From NCBI RefSeq assembly GCF_019097595.1, contig NC_080735.1:19428917-19492916 (forward strand): a stretch of 64,000 nt of DNA. The letters run 5' to 3'. Both the position numbers and the translations under genes were made by a program. Positions within the stretch are counted from its first letter, which is position 1, and each line of letters starts with the position of its first letter. Below, in pieces: positions 60,641 through 64,000 of this stretch. This DNA comes from Hemibagrus wyckioides (taxonomy: Eukaryota > Chordata > Actinopteri > Siluriformes > Bagridae). The notes beneath the pieces are model-generated. The model saw nothing but the letters and a program-made list of their open reading frames with translations, ran no database searches and was not told where the DNA came from.

Positions 60641-61004
60641 TTCAGGTAATGTTGTGTTAACTGAACTGAATGGGTTAAATATCTAATGAACTTTAAATAA
60701 ATAAGAATCAATAGTTATGAAAAACCTTGCTTCATTTGTAAATTTGTTGAATTGTTTTGTCATATTTTGATTATAATTGATATTCCTTATTTTAGTACAT
60801 TTTATTAAAAAACCAAAATAAAAACAAGCAGCAATGTATTTCATTAATGTGGTCTAACAAAGGGAAAGGACAAATATTAACCATATATGTTGTTTATGTT
60901 GCTTTTAATTGGGATAAAGTAAACATCTATTGAGTATTTTAACATAAAACTGTATGTGTTAAAGACCCAAAAAATTCAGTCGGTCCCATATATATATATA
61001 TATA
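60641..61004. other. AT-rich intergenic, nothing recognised
   Basis: No coding or repeat signal apart from a short TA run at 60,988-61,006. Confidence 0.4.
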
Positions 61005-61800
61005 TTGTAACGGGACTGCTAATAAGGCATAGACACACGTGACGCCAAGGACTGCTTTCCAAGATTTATTTCTCCTGCAGAAGACAATAACACAGACACA
61101 TAGATTGTCTTCTGGTCTGTCCTGCAAATCTGCAATGCATAACCGCACTGTGTTGGTCTTATATATATATATATTTCCTCAAAATTATGCAATATGAAGA
61201 CATTTTCTAGCAAGAGTCATTAGAATTCACAGGAAAACAAACTTCTTTTTTTTCCTCTTTCCCAAATTATAATAACAAATCAGTAACACTTAACACTTTT
61301 TCTAACTTAACTATGAGAAATCATGTACAAAACATAAACCAGAGCCATCAGGTGGACCAAGTGAAAAAGGTGCATGTGGTTGGGTGATGAAATATTAATA
61401 AAAGAATGACGATTGGAACAAAACATACCTGCAGAAGACAATATAGACACATAGATTGTCTTCTGGTCTGTCCTGCACATCTGACCCCTATATACACAAA
61501 ACAATAATTTACACCGAGAAATGCCGCTAAAATCTCTGCTGAGCTACATTAACATAGCAGTCTGCTGCAGTGCATTTGGCGCCAACAGGTGAAATGAAAA
61601 CTTCTATAAAACTTACATTAGCCGTCAAAACAACACACAAATTACATGGTAATGTAATAAAATTGACAGAAAGTAAATTACATTAAATATAACAACATAA
61701 ACATTCATTTTTACAAAGAAAATAGTCAAATAGCGTCAGCAGCTTTTGTCATACAACTTACCCTCAGCAATGCATAACCGCACTGTGGGGGGGGGGGTAC
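61005..61800. repeat. Pair of internal direct repeats, possible LTR-like remnant
   Basis: CCTGCAGAAGACAATA, ACACATAGATTGTCTTCTGG and TCTGTCCTGCA occur near 61,073-61,131 and again near 61,429-61,480. GCAATGCATAACCGCACTGTG occurs near 61,133-61,153 and again near 61,769-61,789. The block starts TGTAACGGGACTGC. It looks like the remains of a duplicated repeat, but I cannot assign it to a family. Confidence 0.5.
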
Positions 61801-61954
61801 AAAAAGGGGCGATATGCATCAATATTATTTCCACAGAAAACAAATAAAAATAACTATAAAAGAAAATGGCTCAATATGATAAAATTCACAATTTCTAAAC
61901 AAAATTATTAAATTATAAATAAAATTCACAACACAATTTGAAAATAAGAGTTAT

Positions 61955-62150
61955 TTCACCTTTCTAACCCTAGGGCCCAGCCAACATATATATCTGGGCC
62001 CCATATGGGCTGTATCCAGGAGGCATGGGCTCCAAGTGGGCATGGGCTGAAAATGGGCAATTTATGTGGGTCCCATGTGGGTTTCACAATGTGGGTCACA
62101 TATGGGTATGATAATATGGGACCTTCATAGGATCTAAGTGGGCAAAATGA
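61955..62150. repeat. Degenerate TGGGC-rich repeat
   Basis: Multiple variants of ATATGGGC, CATGGGCT, GTGGGCAT and TGTGGGTC in about 190 bp, giving one misleading open frame on the minus strand. I recall similar degenerate repeats in other fish genomes, without a firm name. Confidence 0.5.
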
Positions 62151-63480
62151 TTTCACACCTAAAATACATCTTTATACCTTTAAACGTTTTGAAATAATTA
62201 AATTTGGTTGACAGTCACTTTTAAACAAAGAATATCACAGATTTTTGTGAAGATTTTTGTGGTATAGCTACTTTTTAAATTAAAATGCATTATTTTCCAT
62301 TGTGTTCCATTGTATATTTTCATTATTTTATTTTATTTTGTTTCTTTGAATGTACAGCATTACAGTGTTCACTTGCCTATGTATTTATCAAAATGTATTT
62401 AATTGGGAATGAGGGGAAATCGGAAAGGAAGACATTTAAATGGGTCTCACTGGACCTACCTGTTCAATAAGACCTACTCACTAACTGACAACACCTTCCG
62501 CTTGACAAAGTAGTCCTACTGCTTTGAATGTTTCCTTACGAATTTCTTCTTATAACATTATATCATAATATCATGTATCATGTGATCTTAGTTGAAAATA
62601 AGCGGACATTTGTCGACATTGGACAAATGACAACTGTGAAGATGTTAAATATCACAGAGGGAGATCACTTCATCTGTTGAAGGCGGCTGAAGGACGTGGA
62701 TGTGGAGCGGAATAAGCGGGTAAATGAATATTTTCTATAAGATTTCTTTATTATCTGTGGTCTCAAGCATCGGGGACTTTGTTTTGACAGTTTATATGAC
62801 CTTTAAAATTACTTAACCGCTAAACTAATGTTAATAACTTTTCTGTGGGGGGTTGGGGAGAAGCGTGAAGCAGTTATAATCACTTAAGTGTGTGTGAGGA
62901 TTAAAATATGGTTATATGTGTTGATAGTAAGTAGGGTTTTTGTTTCCTGACTTTGGAACACATTTTTGTTTATTTTATGCTTTCCTTGTGTATTTTGTTA
63001 CTGTGTAAGTTTAGCCGCCATTGTTTCCCCTGAGGTAAATGTGACTTTAACTCTACAGCCAGCTGCTGATGAGGAACGAACGGAGCGCCAATTAAAATAA
63101 TTAGCAGAATGCGCATAATTGTGAATTCTGAGGTATCTGATCAGGCATCTAGAAGAGTAAAGTGCTGCTTTTGGAGGCGAGGTCATTTAGGGTGAATTTC
63201 AGACAGTTCTGAGACCAGGCCTGGAGTGGTCATCAGGTGAACCGGGGGAATTCCCGGTGGTCAGCTCTGTCCTGCTCATAACAGGTCAGCGACTCGCCGG
63301 CTTTATTTTCAGTTGGCTTATTTGTGTTATTTTCTTTTAACATAGTAAAGGCAGCAGTGAATGTTAACAAATATGGGTAACACGTTATTTTATGGTGTTC
63401 TTGTTAGATGTTACATGCACTTGTGCATTGTGCATAATTACATGCAGCTTACATAAATCAAACTATAATCCTAACAGTAA
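62151..63480. other. No gene recognised
   Basis: Contains a GC-richer patch near 63,190-63,300 (AACCGGGGGAATTCCCGGTGG, partly palindromic) that may be from a DNA transposon. One donor-like site (GCGGGTAAATG near 62,716) is not enough to call an exon. Confidence 0.35.
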
Positions 63481-64000
63481 AGGGTTAGTTCACCCAAATA
63501 TAAAAATTCTGGGTTTAAATGATGGAAGGTTACAAGGTTTTACCCTGTAAGTAGATTTTCATAATTAATATCACAGAGTACTTGAATGTACAATGACACT
63601 GTAACAGGGACACCAAAAATACAGTGTTACCAAAATATGCAGCTGGACATTTCAGATGTTAATGTGCATTTACTTTTACAGGTGGACTGAAAAAGAACAC
63701 AGTGACTGAAGTTGTAAACCAAAAAGAGGCAGAAAAGGCTCTCCAAATGGTTCACTGGGGCAAGAGACAGGGGTGGAAAGAGGGCCATTGGAGCACAGCA
63801 GGAGAGAAGACGAGTGTGATGAGTTGTTTCTGAGTCCAAATATTTTAATACTGTAATGTTCAACAGGGCTTTTTTGTACTTCTACATTGTTAGTGTAGTT
63901 CAGTTAAAAGAGCACTGATGTTTCTAAAAAGGGGCAATTCACCCAAAAATGAACATTCTGTCATCACTGACTCACCCTCATGTCTTTCCAAACCCTTAAG
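63481..64000. repeat. Fragments of a teleost DNA-transposon-like repeat
   Basis: AGGGTTAGTTCACCCAAATA near 63,482 and GGCAATTCACCCAAAAATGA near 63,934, followed by CATTCTGTCATCACTGACTC, match the TTCACCCAAAAATGAA-type start common to a widespread fish repeat. The second copy runs off the end of the window. Confidence 0.5.

Noticed and set aside
61956..62156. 66-codon minus-strand frame
   Set aside because: Derived from the degenerate TGGGC-rich repeat.

Overview
The window is vertebrate nuclear DNA, almost certainly from a ray-finned fish. Genes are split into many short exons with GT/AG borders. Microsatellites (GATA, AAT, TA, GA) are abundant. The transposon mix (Tc1-like, piggyBac, RTE, L2 and Rex1-like LINEs, Ty3/gypsy with chromodomain, a Gmr1-like gypsy) is typical of teleosts. 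Several dispersed repeats resemble ones common in catfish-type genomes, but I would not name a species from this.

Two real protein genes are readable. (1) A complete complement C3 gene lies on the minus strand at 48,807 to 29,367. I could place all 41 coding exons with consistent splice phases; they add up to 4,947 nt, 1,648 codons plus stop. Signal peptide, beta/alpha furin site, six-cysteine C3a domain, convertase site, GCGEQ thioester and C-terminal C345C/NTR region are all present. The residue that should be the catalytic histidine is serine, so this looks like the non-His, C3-S type of fish C3. (2) A small crumbs-3-type gene (crb3) lies on the plus strand at 56,749 to 56,964, with a membrane segment, a GTY juxtamembrane motif and the C-terminal ERLI PDZ ligand, preceded by likely noncoding exons. 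C3 and CRB3 are also close together on human chromosome 19p13.3.

Downstream of C3, at 17,569 to 8,156 (minus), is a partial tandem copy holding only exons 2-13. It carries frameshifts, stop codons and lost splice donors, and is a pseudogene. Because the intact gene shows the empty state of each intron, transposon insertions in the pseudogene can be mapped closely: an RTE LINE with a second RTE nested inside it, each with a target-site duplication; a solo LTR with its duplication; Tc1 fragments; and a LINE fragment.

Region by region: 1-8,090 LINE and DNA-transposon debris; 8,156-17,569 C3 pseudogene with insertions; 17,747-18,171 Tc1 fragment; 18,831-23,168 Gmr1-like gypsy (gag-protease-integrase, with RT/RNase H deleted) and its 3' LTR; 23,168-27,210 a degraded chromodomain gypsy; 27,211-29,206 intergenic, perhaps an old LTR; 29,207-48,873 C3 with a 3.7-kb transposon-filled intron 13; 49,000-50,870 C3 upstream DNA with a 270-bp duplication and SINE-like repeats; 50,877-54,470 a three-level nest (old repeat, L2 LINE, solo Gmr1-type LTR); 54,900-57,840 crb3; 59,190-60,640 piggyBac relic; 60,641-64,000 repeat fragments with no gene that I can support.
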